Assembly: GCF_008000995.1 (NCBI RefSeq)
Contig: NZ_CP042828.1
Location: forward strand, 3,524,882-3,588,881
Direction: 5' to 3'
Length of the DNA stretch: 64,000 bases
Source: Ruania zhangjianzhongii
GTDB taxonomy: Bacteria > Actinomycetota > Actinomycetes > Actinomycetales > Beutenbergiaceae
Of this stretch, positions 50,995-61,258 are shown in pieces (within the stretch, counting starts at the first letter, position 1; the number at the start of each line of letters is the position of its first letter). The translations under genes were made by a program, and so were the position numbers. The notes beneath the pieces are model-generated. The model was not told the DNA's origin. It saw only the letters and a program-made list of their open reading frames with translations, and ran no database searches.

Positions 50995-52836
50995 ATGTCG
51001 ACGAGCGCGGCGCCGCAACCAGCAGTCCGTCCGGTGCGCAAAGTGCTCATCGCCAATCGGGGCGAGATCGCTGTCCGGATCGTCCGCGCCTGCCGGGACG
51101 CCGGTCTGACATCGGTGGCGGTGTACGCCGACCCGGACCGGGAGGCACTGCACGCCGCACTGGCCGACGAGGCCTACGCGCTGCACGGTTCGCGTGCCGC
51201 GGAGACCTACCTGGACATCAACAAGATCCTCGATGTAGCCCGCCGAGCCGGTGCCGACGCTGTGCACCCCGGCTACGGGTTCCTCGCTGAGAACGCCGAG
51301 TTCGCCCGTGCCATGATCGCCGCGGGCCTGACCTGGGTGGGTCCCCCGCCGGAGGCGATCGAGGCCCTCGGGGACAAGGTCAGTGCCCGGCACATCGCCG
51401 AGCGTGCCGGTGCGCCTCTGGTGGCCGGCACCCCCGAACCGGTCACCGGAGCGGAGGAGGTGCACGCCTTCGCCGCGGAGCACGGACTGCCGGTGGCGAT
51501 CAAGGCAGCGTTCGGTGGCGGCGGTCGCGGGCTGAAAGTAGCGCGGACCAGCGACGAGATCGACGACCTCTACGAATCCGCTGTTCGCGAGGCAACGGCG
51601 GCGTTCGGCCGCGGGGAGTGCTTCGTGGAGCGGTTCCTCGACCGCCCCCGGCACGTGGAGACGCAGTGCCTGGCCGACGACTTCGGCACCGTGGTGGTGG
51701 TCTCCACCCGAGACTGCTCGCTGCAGCGGCGCCACCAGAAGCTGGTGGAAGAGGCCCCGGCACCGTTCCTCACGCAGGAGCAGGACACTCAGCTGCGCGA
51801 GGCCTCCCAGGCGATCCTGGCCGCCGCCGGCTACCGCGGCGCAGGTACCTGTGAGTTCCTCATCGGCGCCGACGGCACCATCTCCTTCCTCGAGGTGAAC
51901 ACACGGCTGCAGGTGGAGCACTGCGTGACCGAGGAGGTCGCCGGGATCGACCTGGTCCGCGAGCAGTTCCGGATCGCCGCCGGTGAGCCACTGGGGTACA
52001 CCGAGGTGACCACTCGCGGGCACTCGATCGAGTTCCGGATGAACGGCGAGGACCCTCATCGCGGGTTCCTGCCCTCCCCCGGCACGATCGGCACGCTGCG
52101 CTGGCCGGGAGGCCCCGGTGTGCGGATCGACTCCGGGGTCAACGCCGGGGACGTGATCTCCGGTGCGTTCGACTCGATGCTCGCCAAGGTGATCGTCACC
52201 GGTGCCACCCGCACCGAGGCGATCCAGCGGGCCCGGCGGGCGATGGCCGAGACCGAAGTCACCGGGATCCCCACGGTGCTGCCGTTCTTCCGCGCAGTGC
52301 TCGGCGATGAAGACTTCGCGGCCACCGAGGCCGCCAGCTTCGGCGTGTACACCACCTGGATCGAGAGCGAGTTCGCCGAGCGGCTCGCCTCCTATGCCGA
52401 CGGCGCAGCCACCCCTGCGCCTGTTCCGGCACCCGCCGCTTCGGCCGAGGAGGCCATGGAGCGCGTGGTGGTCGAGGTGGGCGGTAAGCGCCTGGAGGTC
52501 GTGCTGCCGGCCGGGCTGAGCATGGGCAGCGGTGGCCGCAGCAAGTCGAAGAGCAAACCCTCTCGCCGCAACGGTGGCCGCACGGCGGCCGGCGCTTCCG
52601 GTGGCAACGGGCTGGCCTCGCCGATGCAGGGCACGATCGTCAAAGTCGCTGTGGCCGACGGTGAGCTGATCGCCGAGGGCGACCTGGTAGTCGTGCTGGA
52701 GGCGATGAAGATGGAACAGCCGCTGGTGGCGCACCGCGCCGGCCGCATCCACGGACTGTCCGCCGGTGTCGGCGAGACGGTCAGCGCCGGCACGGTGATC
52801 TGCCAGATCGACGCGGCCGAGGACGCAGCCGACTGA
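50995..52836 (+). CDS. Acyl-CoA carboxylase alpha subunit (biotin carboxylase + biotin carrier)
   Basis: 613 residues. Biotin carboxylase domain (about 15-465): [20 protein letters not shown]-grasp loop [11 protein letters not shown] near 174, and [12 protein letters not shown] near 299. A Lys/Ser/Arg-rich linker with [15 protein letters not shown] precedes the biotinyl domain, whose EAMKMEQ (near 568) carries the biotin lysine. It carboxylates its own biotin with bicarbonate and ATP. The beta and epsilon subunits and birA are 17 kb away. GAGGAGA fixes the ATG; an upstream in-frame extension is not coding. Confidence 0.95.
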   Translation: MSTSAAPQPAVRPVRKVLIANRGEIAVRIVRACRDAGLTSVAVYADPDREALHAALADEAYALHGSRAAETYLDINKILDVARRAGADAVHPGYGFLAENAEFARAMIAAGLTWVGPPPEAIEALGDKVSARHIAERAGAPLVAGTPEPVTGAEEVHAFAAEHGLPVAIKAAFGGGGRGLKVARTSDEIDDLYESAVREATAAFGRGECFVERFLDRPRHVETQCLADDFGTVVVVSTRDCSLQRRHQKLVEEAPAPFLTQEQDTQLREASQAILAAAGYRGAGTCEFLIGADGTISFLEVNTRLQVEHCVTEEVAGIDLVREQFRIAAGEPLGYTEVTTRGHSIEFRMNGEDPHRGFLPSPGTIGTLRWPGGPGVRIDSGVNAGDVISGAFDSMLAKVIVTGATRTEAIQRARRAMAETEVTGIPTVLPFFRAVLGDEDFAATEAASFGVYTTWIESEFAERLASYADGAATPAPVPAPAASAEEAMERVVVEVGGKRLEVVLPAGLSMGSGGRSKSKSKPSRRNGGRTAAGASGGNGLASPMQGTIVKVAVADGELIAEGDLVVVLEAMKMEQPLVAHRAGRIHGLSAGVGETVSAGTVICQIDAAEDAAD

Positions 52837-52943
52837 CCTGACCGGCGCCGCGGAGGCCGAGGACATCGACCAGGAACCTGCCGACCGACGTCGCGAGCGA
52901 CCGGTCCCCGTGAGGCCCACCCAGGGGCGGGCCCCACGACGGC

Positions 52944-54257
52944 TCACCGCATGAACTCTTCCGGGTCGAAGAGTTCCTGCTCGATCCCGCGGTCCCAGGC
53001 TTCCTGGTAGCGCTGCTGAAGTGCGTCGAGCTCGGTGGCGATGTCAGTCGACGGCTCCAGCAGAATTTGCTCGATGGCCTCCGTCGCGGTTGCACCCTCG
53101 ACGGGAATGACCCCGCCCGGCTTCTTCGGCCACTGCTCGTCGGTCTCGTTGATGGTGAACTCCTCGAGGAGCGGGTTTGCTTCGACCGCAACCTCCCAGG
53201 CGTCCTGACTGGCTGGCGGCACGCCGCCCTCGGCCAGCGCGGACTGCATCTCGGTACCCGCGATCACTTCGAGGACCGTGGCCGCGGCCTCCTGGTCCTC
53301 GGCGGTCGAGGAGATCGAGTACGGGAAGCCCGCGTTCATCGGGGAACGCACCAGTTCTGTGCCGTCGGCGACCGGGATCGGTCCGGCGGCGAGATCGATG
53401 TCGGCATTCAGCGCGTGTACTGCCGACGTCGTGCCCGAACTGCCCATCAGCATGCCGACTTCACCCTCGGCGAATGCGGAGACTGCGCCGGAGATGTCCA
53501 TCGTGGAGGCACCCGGGAACGCCCAACCCTCCTCGAGGAGCGTCCGGTAGTGCTCCATCACCTCTTGGTATTGCTGCGACTCGAACTCGCCGGTGGCGAT
53601 GTTGAACAGACCATTCTGTGTCAGGTCCGGGTTGGATGCCATCACGTGCAGGTCGACGAACCAGTCCCGGAAGCCCACCCACGCAATCGGCAGGGCGGTT
53701 CCGTACACCTCGCCACCGCTGTTCTCCGCGATCTGCTGCGATGCCTCCTCCACCTCGGAGAACGTCTGAGGCGGGTCATCTGGATCGAGACCCGCTTCCT
53801 CGAACACCGCACGATTGATCATCAGTCGGTTCGAGAACGTGGTGGTCGGGATCGCATACGGCTGGCCGCCCCAGACCAGCTCACTCGTGTCCGGCAGGAA
53901 CTGCTCGGCCGAGGCCAGGGTTTCCTCAGCGATCAGGCCGTCAAGGGGAGCGACCCAGCCGGCGGCCACATAGGCGCCGATCTGTGAGCTCGGGCCGTGA
54001 AAGATGTCCGGTGCCCGGCCAGTCTGGAAGCCCTGATTGATCAGTTCCTCGTACCGGTCGATCGCCTGGGGGACGTACTCGACCTCGATGCCGAGATCGG
54101 CACCCTCCGTCTCGTTCCATTCCTCGAAGAACGGCGCGCGGACATCGGCCTCCGCGCCCGCTCGGTCCCAGACGGTGACGACGGTCGTATCGCCATCGCC
54201 TCCGCCGTCGTCGCTACCACCGCAGGCGGCCAGCAGCATCGATGCCGCCACCACCAC
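52944..54257 (-). CDS. ABC sugar importer substrate-binding lipoprotein of the GH78 locus
   Basis: 437 residues from GTG 54257. Lipobox LAAC (Cys12) is followed by a family 1 solute-binding fold (VVTVWDRAGAEADVRAPFFEEW; PDIFHGPSSQIGAYV). The annotated start leaves an n-region without any basic residue, which is odd for a lipoprotein. An ATG at 54297 in another frame would give a proper basic n-region (MTPKR, then RRAIRTAS) if one base were removed, so a frameshift near 54285 is suspected. It is last in the operon, converging on the carboxylase gene. Confidence 0.85.
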   Translation of the reverse strand: MVVAASMLLAACGGSDDGGGDGDTTVVTVWDRAGAEADVRAPFFEEWNETEGADLGIEVEYVPQAIDRYEELINQGFQTGRAPDIFHGPSSQIGAYVAAGWVAPLDGLIAEETLASAEQFLPDTSELVWGGQPYAIPTTTFSNRLMINRAVFEEAGLDPDDPPQTFSEVEEASQQIAENSGGEVYGTALPIAWVGFRDWFVDLHVMASNPDLTQNGLFNIATGEFESQQYQEVMEHYRTLLEEGWAFPGASTMDISGAVSAFAEGEVGMLMGSSGTTSAVHALNADIDLAAGPIPVADGTELVRSPMNAGFPYSISSTAEDQEAAATVLEVIAGTEMQSALAEGGVPPASQDAWEVAVEANPLLEEFTINETDEQWPKKPGGVIPVEGATATEAIEQILLEPSTDIATELDALQQRYQEAWDRGIEQELFDPEEFMR

Positions 54258-54316
54258 ACTCGCTGTACGGATCGCCCTTCGATCTCTTCGGTGTCATCTG
54301 ACTCAGTCCTCTTCTC

Positions 54317-54926
54317 TTACTCATCGAGATACTTCTCTTGGACAGTTGCGAGGCAGCGCAGCGGAACCTGCGCCATCACTGGCGGCGCCACCAGGGCCGC
54401 CAGCAGGGCGACCGGTGCTGGCATGAGCCAGAGGAGGGCAGCGCCGGCAAGCAGCGACGCCAGGGTGAGGGTGGCTGCCGCGGGTCGGCGCAGTGCGCAC
54501 AGGTACGAGGTGCGGATCGCATCCCATGCCCCGCGGGACCGGCGCTCCAGCAGCAGGAAGGACCAGGGGGCGGTGAGCAACCAGGTGGCGAGGACGGAGA
54601 ACACGACAACGCGGATCGCCTGGCCGGCCGGCCCATCCGGTACCGCACCTGTTCAGGCTCACCAGGAAGTAGACACCGACGGCGAGGTGAATCAGCGCCA
54701 ACCGCAGCGCGGGCCACGTGCGCGCCACGATGTACCGGCCCACCTCGCGCGCGCCCTCGCCCGCGTCGCCGACAGTCTGTCTGCGCACGGCGTGCACCAG
54801 CCAGATCGTGGCTGCCGGTGCGGTCAGCACAGGCAGGCAGCCCAGCCACCAGAGCAGCCCGAGCCGTGCGTAGGCCCAGACGACGTCGACCGCGCGGAAG
54901 ATGCCGGTGCTTGCAATGACCAGCAT
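54317..54926 (-). pseudogene. DUF624 (YesL-like) membrane protein, frameshifted
   Basis: The first frame from ATG 54926 gives FRAVDVVWAYARLGLLWWLG and WPALRLALIHLAVGVYFLVSLNR; after a shift near 54640-54650 a second frame gives VVVFSVLATWLLTAPWSFLL and RGAWDAIRTSYLCALRRPAAA to a stop at 54317. The whole, 610 bases or 3n+1, matches the five-helix YesL/DUF624 family often linked to rhamnogalacturonan and other oligosaccharide importers. One extra base explains the break. The ATG shares a base with the permease stop (TGATG). It could be a real loss or a sequence error. Confidence 0.72.
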
Positions 54927-55873
54927 CAGCCCTTCACCGCCCCTTCGGTCCAGCCCCGCACGAAGTAGCGCTGGAGGAAGACGAACACCACGATGATGGG
55001 GATCAGGGCGATGTTCGCGCCGGCAAGGACGGTGTTGTAGTTCGCCAGACCTTCGACGGCGTCGTACTGCAGGGCGTTGACGCCGACCACCAGGGTGCGT
55101 AGCTCCGGCGCGGACAGCGAGAACGTCAGGGGCACCTGGTAGTTGTTCCAAGACGCCTGGAAGCCGAGGATCACCGTGGTGGCGATGATCGGCGTCATCA
55201 GGGGCAGCACGATGCGGCGGTAGATGCCGAAGAAGCCACAGCCGTCGATCCGGGCGGCATCCTCGATCTCCTCTCCCTGGCCCTGCAGGTAGCTCTTCAT
55301 CAGCAGGATGTGCACGACCATCACGCTGGCGAGCTCGACCAGGGTCATGCCCATCAGATTGTCGAGGCCGAGGGACTGCGCGATTCGGTACTGGGGGTAG
55401 AGCACCGCGGTGGTCAGGCCGATGAACAGCGTGGTCATGTACAGGCCCTCGAGTGCACGTTGACCACGCATCCGCCGCCGGGCCAGCACATAGGCGGTCA
55501 TGCTCGATGCCACCGTGTCCAGCAGGACCACTCCGGCAGTGATGATCACACTGTTGACGAAGTACCGGCCAAAGTTGCCTCGGGTCCAGGCCTCGGCGTA
55601 GTTGCTCCACTGCCAGGTCTCCGGGATCACCTGCAGGCTGGAGCTGAGCAGCTGCTCCAGGGGGGTCACCGAGGCCAGCAGCGAGAATGCGATCGGCGTC
55701 ATCATCACCACGGCGAGCAGCACGAGGCCCGCGAACAGCAGTGCTCGGGTGAGCTTCCGGCGCCGCGAGCTCTTCTTATCGGCGAGCACTCGGCGCGGCG
55801 TGGCGTCCTGCGTCAGGCCCGCCGCGGCGTCCCTGTTCGTCGTGGGGATCGGGGAGGTCGGTCCGGATGTCAT
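54926..55873 (-). CDS. ABC sugar importer permease (MalG-like) of GH78 locus
   Basis: 315 residues, six transmembrane helices, EAA loop EIEDAARIDGCGFFGIYRRIVLPLMTP. The ATG shares one base with the stop of the first permease; the open frame continues upstream only as a shadow. The N-terminal 40 residues are polar. It pairs with the next-listed permease. Confidence 0.9.
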   Translation of the reverse strand: MTSGPTSPIPTTNRDAAAGLTQDATPRRVLADKKSSRRRKLTRALLFAGLVLLAVVMMTPIAFSLLASVTPLEQLLSSSLQVIPETWQWSNYAEAWTRGNFGRYFVNSVIITAGVVLLDTVASSMTAYVLARRRMRGQRALEGLYMTTLFIGLTTAVLYPQYRIAQSLGLDNLMGMTLVELASVMVVHILLMKSYLQGQGEEIEDAARIDGCGFFGIYRRIVLPLMTPIIATTVILGFQASWNNYQVPLTFSLSAPELRTLVVGVNALQYDAVEGLANYNTVLAGANIALIPIIVVFVFLQRYFVRGWTEGAVKG

Positions 55874-56784
55874 CACTTGCCCTCCCGTGACAGCCGCAGG
55901 TGCACCAGGGCCACGATCGCGATGATCACGCTGGCCACGACCCCCAAAGCTGCCGCATAGCCGATCTGGGGGATGGTGTCGGGATTGAAGAAGAAGCGGT
56001 ACAGATGCGTGAACATCACCTCGGTGGCGCCGGCGGGGCCGCCGTCGGTGAGGGTCTTGACGATGTCGAAGCTGCGCAGGATGCCGATGATGGTGATGAG
56101 GATGACGATGCGGGTCATCGGCGCGAGCATCGGAAGCACGATGTGCCGGAACAGCTTCCACTCCCCGGCGCCCTCGAGCGCGGCGCTCTCCATCACCTCC
56201 TTGGGGATCTGCGTCAGACCAGCGAAGAAGAGCAGCATGATGATTCCGACGTTCGCCCACGACCCGACGCCGATGATGCTGCGCAAGGCGTTCTGCGCAT
56301 CACCTAGGAAGTTGATCGCGTTGTCGGTCAGCCCCAGTCCCATCAGGAACTGGTTGAGCGGGCCGCCGACTTCGGCAAGGAAGAAGGAGAAGATGATGCC
56401 GATGATCGCCGGGGCCAACACATGGGGCAGGAAGTAGAAGGTGCGCAGCGCATGGGCGCCACGAATCCCGCGGAACATGATGTAGGCGAGTCCCAGACCC
56501 ACGGGGATCTCGATGAGCAGCCGGCCCCCGCCGTAGATCAGCGTCGTCAGAACCGAGCCCCACCACTGGTCGTCCCGTAGCACTCGGGCGAAGTTGTCGA
56601 CTCCGATGAAGACCGGATCGGTGTATCCGTTCCAGCGAAAGAAGCTGTGGTACACCAGCCAACCGATGGGAATGATCGCGAACAGCAGGTACGGCACGAA
56701 GGCTGGGAGCAACATCAGGTAGCCGATCAGGTCCTCCCGCGCGCGCCACCCTCGAGTGCGTAGCGTGTCGACCTTGCTCTTCAC
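55873..56784 (-). CDS. ABC sugar importer permease (MalF-like) of GH78 locus
   Basis: 303 residues from GTG 56784, which follows AGAGGAGA by about eight bases; an ATG 72 bases upstream lacks a site. Six transmembrane helices, first YLMLLPAFVPYLLFAIIPIGW, and the loop EVMESAALEGAGEWKLFRHIVLPMLAP. The locus has no ATPase gene. Confidence 0.9.
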   Translation of the reverse strand: MKSKVDTLRTRGWRAREDLIGYLMLLPAFVPYLLFAIIPIGWLVYHSFFRWNGYTDPVFIGVDNFARVLRDDQWWGSVLTTLIYGGGRLLIEIPVGLGLAYIMFRGIRGAHALRTFYFLPHVLAPAIIGIIFSFFLAEVGGPLNQFLMGLGLTDNAINFLGDAQNALRSIIGVGSWANVGIIMLLFFAGLTQIPKEVMESAALEGAGEWKLFRHIVLPMLAPMTRIVILITIIGILRSFDIVKTLTDGGPAGATEVMFTHLYRFFFNPDTIPQIGYAAALGVVASVIIAIVALVHLRLSREGK

Positions 56785-56890
56785 GGCGATTCTCCTCTGA
56801 ATCGTGTCGGGACAGATCGTGCTCGGCCGCGGGGCTGCGACGCCGGATGTGGACACCTGCGCCGGTGCGGAACGCCAACGGCGGCGGTCA

Positions 56891-58411
56891 TCATGCCCAG
56901 CCCGCCTCGGTCACGGTCTGGAGAACCTCCGAGGGATCGTCAGGAAAACCGGTGACGCCCCGGGACCGATCGAACTGGTAGATCCGCTCCCTGGGCCAGA
57001 TCTGGTACGGCACGGTGCGGAGTGAGTTGCCGTCAAACGCGTCCGTGAGGTCCTCGGCTCTGAGCTGTTCTACCAAGAGGTCGTACAGGCGAGCGGCTGT
57101 CGCGGAGTGCTCCACCCCTAGCGGGTGGCACTCGTCCGGATCGGCCTTGAGGTCGAAGAGCAGCTGGCTGTCCCCGTTCGCCATCCAGATCAGCTTGTGA
57201 TCGCCTTGGCGCACCATCGCCTTGAATCCGCGCGTGCCCGGCTCTCCGTGGAATCCGAAGAGCACCTCTCGGGCCGGTCGCCCGGTCTCGAGGCAGCCGA
57301 GGATGTCTACCCCCTGCCGGAGCTCGGACCGGCCGGCCGCGGAAGTCGCGACACCAAAGAGGTCGGTGAGGCAGACCAGATCCTCGCGTACCTGTTCGTG
57401 GGGAAGGCGCTCTGGCCAGCTCAGCAGGAACGGGACGCGGGTGGAGGCTTCGAAGAAGCTCTCCTTCTGCCAGGCGTGATGATCGCCCATGTGATCGCCG
57501 TGGTCGGCGTAGAAACAGATCAGCGTGTTGTCGGCGTCTGCGCGGGACTCGACAGCATCGAGTATTCTCCCGATGCAGTGGTCGATGTAGGAGATCTCGC
57601 CGTAGTACCGGGCGGTCAGTGTCCGAGCGAGCGAGTCGGGTACATCCTCAGCAAACACCGCGTGGTTCATCCACGGGATCTGCTGGTCCAGATGATCATT
57701 CTCGAGGGCGCCCTTGACCGGGACGGGCATGCGGTCCGGGTCGTACATGCGGTTGAACGGTAGCGGTGGCGCCAGTGGCGGATGGGGTCCGATAAATGAC
57801 ACGAACCCGAAGTAGGGCCGATCGTCGGACTGGCAGATCAGCTCTGCTGCCTGGTCGGCTGCCCACGCTTCAACCGTCAGCGACGGGGGCAGGGGGCTCA
57901 TCTGCGGCGCATAGTACATTTCCGTACGTTCGCCCATCAGGGCCTCGATCCACGCGTACTCCGGGTGCTCCTCAGCGAGCCATGAGGCGTAGGCGTCACG
58001 CTGGCGCTGATCGGCGGACTCATAGAGCTCTTCGCTGTGCATCTGGGTCTCGAACCCTTCGTCGGCATCCCAGGGCAACGTATGGAACTTGCCTACTCCG
58101 AAAGTCCGGTAACCGAAGCTCTGCATGCGATCGGCGAGATACGGACCGCACCGCTTGGCGACCTTCTCGTGTGTACCCGGGTCCGCTGTATTGGCGAAGA
58201 CGCCCGTGCGGGTGGGTTCGCATCCCGACCGGATGGTGTAGCGGGCGGGCATACACACCGGGCAGGTCGAGTACGCATTGTCGAAGGTCACCCCCCGTCG
58301 AACCAGACGATCGATGTTCGGCGTGCGGATGCGGTCATTGCCCAGGGAGGCGATGGTGTCGAAACGCTGCTGGTCTGTCATCACGAACAACACATTTGCT
58401 GGGCTGTCCAT
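56891..58411 (-). CDS. Type I sulfatase (choline-/glycan-sulfatase-like)
   Basis: 506 residues. NVLFVMTDQQRFD holds the first metal ligands; C53-M-P-A-R57 (PVCMPARYTIRSG) is the formylglycine signature; FYADHGDHMGDHHAW is the second metal cluster. No signal peptide, so desulfation is probably cytosolic after import. GAGGAG sits before ATG 58411. It lies between an alpha-L-rhamnosidase and an importer, so the likely substrate is a sulfated rhamnose-containing oligosaccharide. Confidence 0.9.
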   Translation of the reverse strand: MDSPANVLFVMTDQQRFDTIASLGNDRIRTPNIDRLVRRGVTFDNAYSTCPVCMPARYTIRSGCEPTRTGVFANTADPGTHEKVAKRCGPYLADRMQSFGYRTFGVGKFHTLPWDADEGFETQMHSEELYESADQRQRDAYASWLAEEHPEYAWIEALMGERTEMYYAPQMSPLPPSLTVEAWAADQAAELICQSDDRPYFGFVSFIGPHPPLAPPLPFNRMYDPDRMPVPVKGALENDHLDQQIPWMNHAVFAEDVPDSLARTLTARYYGEISYIDHCIGRILDAVESRADADNTLICFYADHGDHMGDHHAWQKESFFEASTRVPFLLSWPERLPHEQVREDLVCLTDLFGVATSAAGRSELRQGVDILGCLETGRPAREVLFGFHGEPGTRGFKAMVRQGDHKLIWMANGDSQLLFDLKADPDECHPLGVEHSATAARLYDLLVEQLRAEDLTDAFDGNSLRTVPYQIWPRERIYQFDRSRGVTGFPDDPSEVLQTVTEAGWA

Positions 58412-58519
58412 CGCGTACTCCTCTTTCCTGCAACGTGATTGTCGGTGTCCACCGGTCAACGGGTGCCATGCCCGCCGCGGCTCGCTTCTCCTGCTGCGGC
58501 CCACGGCACCAGCGGGAAG

Positions 58520-61087
58520 CTACTGCGGCGCCTCCTGCGCCCGCCTGTCCGGAATCGACCACTCGTGCCTGCCTGAGCCAACCTGGATGATGTCCTCACC
58601 AGGGAGCTCGACCACTGCTGTGGTGTTCGGTGGCAGGACGGCATGGATGCGGATCTGGCCGTCGGAGGCCTGCCACCCGGCCTCAGCCGGTCCGTAAGGC
58701 GTCTCGTGCCGTGCGTTGGCAGAGGACAACCCGCTGATCGGGACCGGCGCGATCCGCAACCGCTGGTAGCCGGGCGTGTCCGGGCCCAGACCGGCCAGTC
58801 GGCGATAGAGCCAGTCGGCGACAGCCCCGAAGGCATAGTGGTTGAAGGAGGTCATCTCGCCGGGGTTGATGGTGCCGTCCGGCAGCATCGAGTCCCAGCG
58901 CTCCCAGATCGTCGTGGCACCCATCGTGACCGCGTACAGCCAGGACGGGACGTCGGTCTGCAGGAGCAGAGCGCCGGCCACTTCAGGATGTCCGGTGGTC
59001 GTCAGCGCGTCGGCGATGATGGGCGTCCCGACGAAGCCGGTCCCCATGCGATATCCGGACTCACGGACGAGCTGCGCGAGCCGGTGGCCCATCACCGTGC
59101 GCAGCTCAGCGTCGACCAGTTCGTAGGCGATCGCCATCGCATAGGCAGTCTGTGCGTCGGAGACGATCCTCCCCTCGGACGTCGTGTACGCACGCACCCA
59201 GGCGCCTCGCGCTTCCTCAGCGAGCGCGCCGTACCGGTCTGCGTCCTGATCGTGACCCAGCTCAGCGGCTGCTCGAGCCACTAGCCGCGTCGACCGGACC
59301 AGGTGGGCGCTGGCCACGATGTCGCTGTCGACCTTTGCCGCTCCGGGCCGGTCCGCCGGGGCGTCCGGGTCCAGCCAGTCGCCGTACTGGAACATGCCTT
59401 CCCAGAGTTTCTCTTCACCGGCGAGCTCCAGCAGCACGTCGACCCAGGCGCGCATGCTCGGATACTGATCAGCCAGCGCACGCCGATCGGCGAAGCGCTC
59501 AAAGAGGACGGTGGGCACCACCGTGGCTGCGTCACCCCAGGCTGCTGCCGGCTGGTCTCCGTCCGGTAGCACCTGGGGCACCACGAACCCACAGACACCC
59601 CCGGCCGCTGCTTGCTCAGCCGCGACGTCCTTCAGCCACGCGGCAAGGAAGGCGTCCGCATCGAAAAGGGTGGCCGCGGTCGGGCTGAACACCTGGATGT
59701 CCCCCGTCCAGCCCATCCGCTCATCCCGTTGCGGACAGTCGGTCGGGATCGACAAGAAGTTGCCGCGCATGCCCCACACGACATTCTCGTGCAGGCGATT
59801 GACCATCGGCTCGGAACACTCGAACCACCCGGTGCGGCGCATATCGCTGCCGACCACGACCGCGGTGACCGCCGCAGGGTCACACTCACCTGGCCAGCCG
59901 TCGATCTCCGCGTAGCGAAAGCCGTGAAAGGTGAACTCTGGTTCGAACAGGTCTTCGCCTCCGGACAGCACGAACTCGTCGGTGGCCCGCGCATGGCGCA
60001 GCGGACGAACCCCGAGTTCGCCGTGCTCGAGCACCTCAGCGTGACGGACGACGATCTCCTGGCCGCGAGGTCCACGAACCCGCAGTCGCAGCCAACCGAC
60101 GAGGTTCTGGCCGAAGTCCAGGACCGTGCGCCCGGCCGGAGTAGTGATGACCTCGCGCACCGGCAGCTCCTGGGTCCGGCGTACCGGCTCAGCCACGGCG
60201 GCCTCCGGGACGGTCGCCACCTCACGGACGGCGACGGCCGACCAGTCGCTGTCCTCGAAACCTGGCTCATCCCATCCGGGGAGGGCACGACGGGCATCGA
60301 TGCGCTCACCCTGGTAGATACCGCTGCGCTCCACCTTTCCGAGCGCAGCACCCCGCCAGTGCGCACCGGTGGTGATGAGGTCCTCAGTCCCGTCCGTGTA
60401 GGCGATGTGGATCTGCGCGGCGGCCGCCGGCTGATCGCCGTAGACACGGCGGGCCTGACCGTGGAACCCGTACTCCTCGGTGAACCATCCGCCGGCAAGG
60501 CGGATGCCCAGGGCGTTGCCGCCGGTGGTGAGCATCGCTGTGACGTCGGTGGCTTCATGCTCGAGCCGGTACTGGTAGCTGGTCCAGCCCGGCTTGAGGA
60601 CGGAGTCGTCGACGTCACTGCCGTTGATGCTCACCTGGTAGAGACCGTGAGCCGTCGCGTAGAGCGTAGCCGCCCGGACTTCCTTCGCGATCTGGACCTC
60701 GGTCCGCAGCAGACCCGGCTGGGCCTGCCTGGTGTGGTTGCCGAGTTCGATGAACTGCGCCTGCCACGCGCCGTCTGCCAGAAACCCGCTCTGCATCTCC
60801 ACGGGGCTGCTCCAGCTGGAGACGTCGCCATCGGGGCCGAACACGCGGACCTCGAGAACATGCCGCGAGTGTGGTGCCAGGGGCGGAAATGGCCAGTCGA
60901 CGAAAACCGACTGGTCGCCCTCCAGGCGAACGACCTGCTCTTCGTCCAAGCGGACCTCGGCAGCGGTCTGGTTCCAGCCCGAGATTGTGGTGGAGATCGT
61001 CCAGGACAGCCTGGGTGCCGGTGTGTCGGCAACGGCACGGTCGCGACGCCGCTCGACTCGGACATCGCTGACCTGGGTGGACACCAT
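58520..61087 (-). CDS. Alpha-L-rhamnosidase, glycoside hydrolase family 78
   Basis: 855 residues without signal peptide. N-terminal beta-sandwich domains (SWTISTTISGWNQTAAEV; LKPGWTSYQYRLEHEATDVT), then the (alpha/alpha)6 barrel with the family signature DCPQRDERMGWTGD near residue 450 and TTIWERWDSM near 732, the places of the general acid and base, and a C-terminal sandwich. It removes terminal alpha-L-rhamnose from oligosaccharides by inversion. First gene of the operon, with a promoter at 61230-61258. Confidence 0.93.
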   Translation of the reverse strand: MVSTQVSDVRVERRRDRAVADTPAPRLSWTISTTISGWNQTAAEVRLDEEQVVRLEGDQSVFVDWPFPPLAPHSRHVLEVRVFGPDGDVSSWSSPVEMQSGFLADGAWQAQFIELGNHTRQAQPGLLRTEVQIAKEVRAATLYATAHGLYQVSINGSDVDDSVLKPGWTSYQYRLEHEATDVTAMLTTGGNALGIRLAGGWFTEEYGFHGQARRVYGDQPAAAAQIHIAYTDGTEDLITTGAHWRGAALGKVERSGIYQGERIDARRALPGWDEPGFEDSDWSAVAVREVATVPEAAVAEPVRRTQELPVREVITTPAGRTVLDFGQNLVGWLRLRVRGPRGQEIVVRHAEVLEHGELGVRPLRHARATDEFVLSGGEDLFEPEFTFHGFRYAEIDGWPGECDPAAVTAVVVGSDMRRTGWFECSEPMVNRLHENVVWGMRGNFLSIPTDCPQRDERMGWTGDIQVFSPTAATLFDADAFLAAWLKDVAAEQAAAGGVCGFVVPQVLPDGDQPAAAWGDAATVVPTVLFERFADRRALADQYPSMRAWVDVLLELAGEEKLWEGMFQYGDWLDPDAPADRPGAAKVDSDIVASAHLVRSTRLVARAAAELGHDQDADRYGALAEEARGAWVRAYTTSEGRIVSDAQTAYAMAIAYELVDAELRTVMGHRLAQLVRESGYRMGTGFVGTPIIADALTTTGHPEVAGALLLQTDVPSWLYAVTMGATTIWERWDSMLPDGTINPGEMTSFNHYAFGAVADWLYRRLAGLGPDTPGYQRLRIAPVPISGLSSANARHETPYGPAEAGWQASDGQIRIHAVLPPNTTAVVELPGEDIIQVGSGRHEWSIPDRRAQEAPQ

Positions 61088-61180
61088 CGTTCCTGCTCTC
61101 GTTCGCTGCCGTGACCCGTGCAGGGCCGTACCGGCGACTGTCGGTGCGGCGGATTCACTCTGCGGTCCGGCACTCTGAGC

Positions 61181-61198
61181 CGTGTCAACCGATCTACG
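61181..61198. promoter_or_regulatory. Operator-like repeat, copy 1
   Basis: CGTGTCAACCGATCTACG, identical to the copy at 61251-61268. It would lie about 25-42 bases downstream of the predicted start point of the GH78 transcript. Confidence 0.65.
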
Positions 61199-61229
61199 TT
61201 TGTAGACTGAATCCTTTCATGTTTCGGAC

Positions 61230-61258
61230 ACGATAGTGTTGCCTTAGGGTCGTGTCAA
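61230..61258 (-). promoter_or_regulatory. Promoter of the GH78-sulfatase-importer operon
   Basis: On the minus strand, TTGACA (61258-61253) and TATCGT (61235-61230) are separated by exactly 17 bases, an unusually good match for this GC-rich genome. The predicted leader is about 135 bases. Confidence 0.75.

Noticed and set aside
52837-52943. Bidirectional terminator between the convergent carboxylase and binding-protein genes
   Set aside because: Short GC-rich inverted repeats (GGCCC/GGGCC) exist but no U-tract on either strand; not firm enough to annotate.
50938-52947. Minus-strand open frame of 669 codons opposite the carboxylase alpha subunit
   Set aside because: Shadow of a strongly conserved plus-strand gene.
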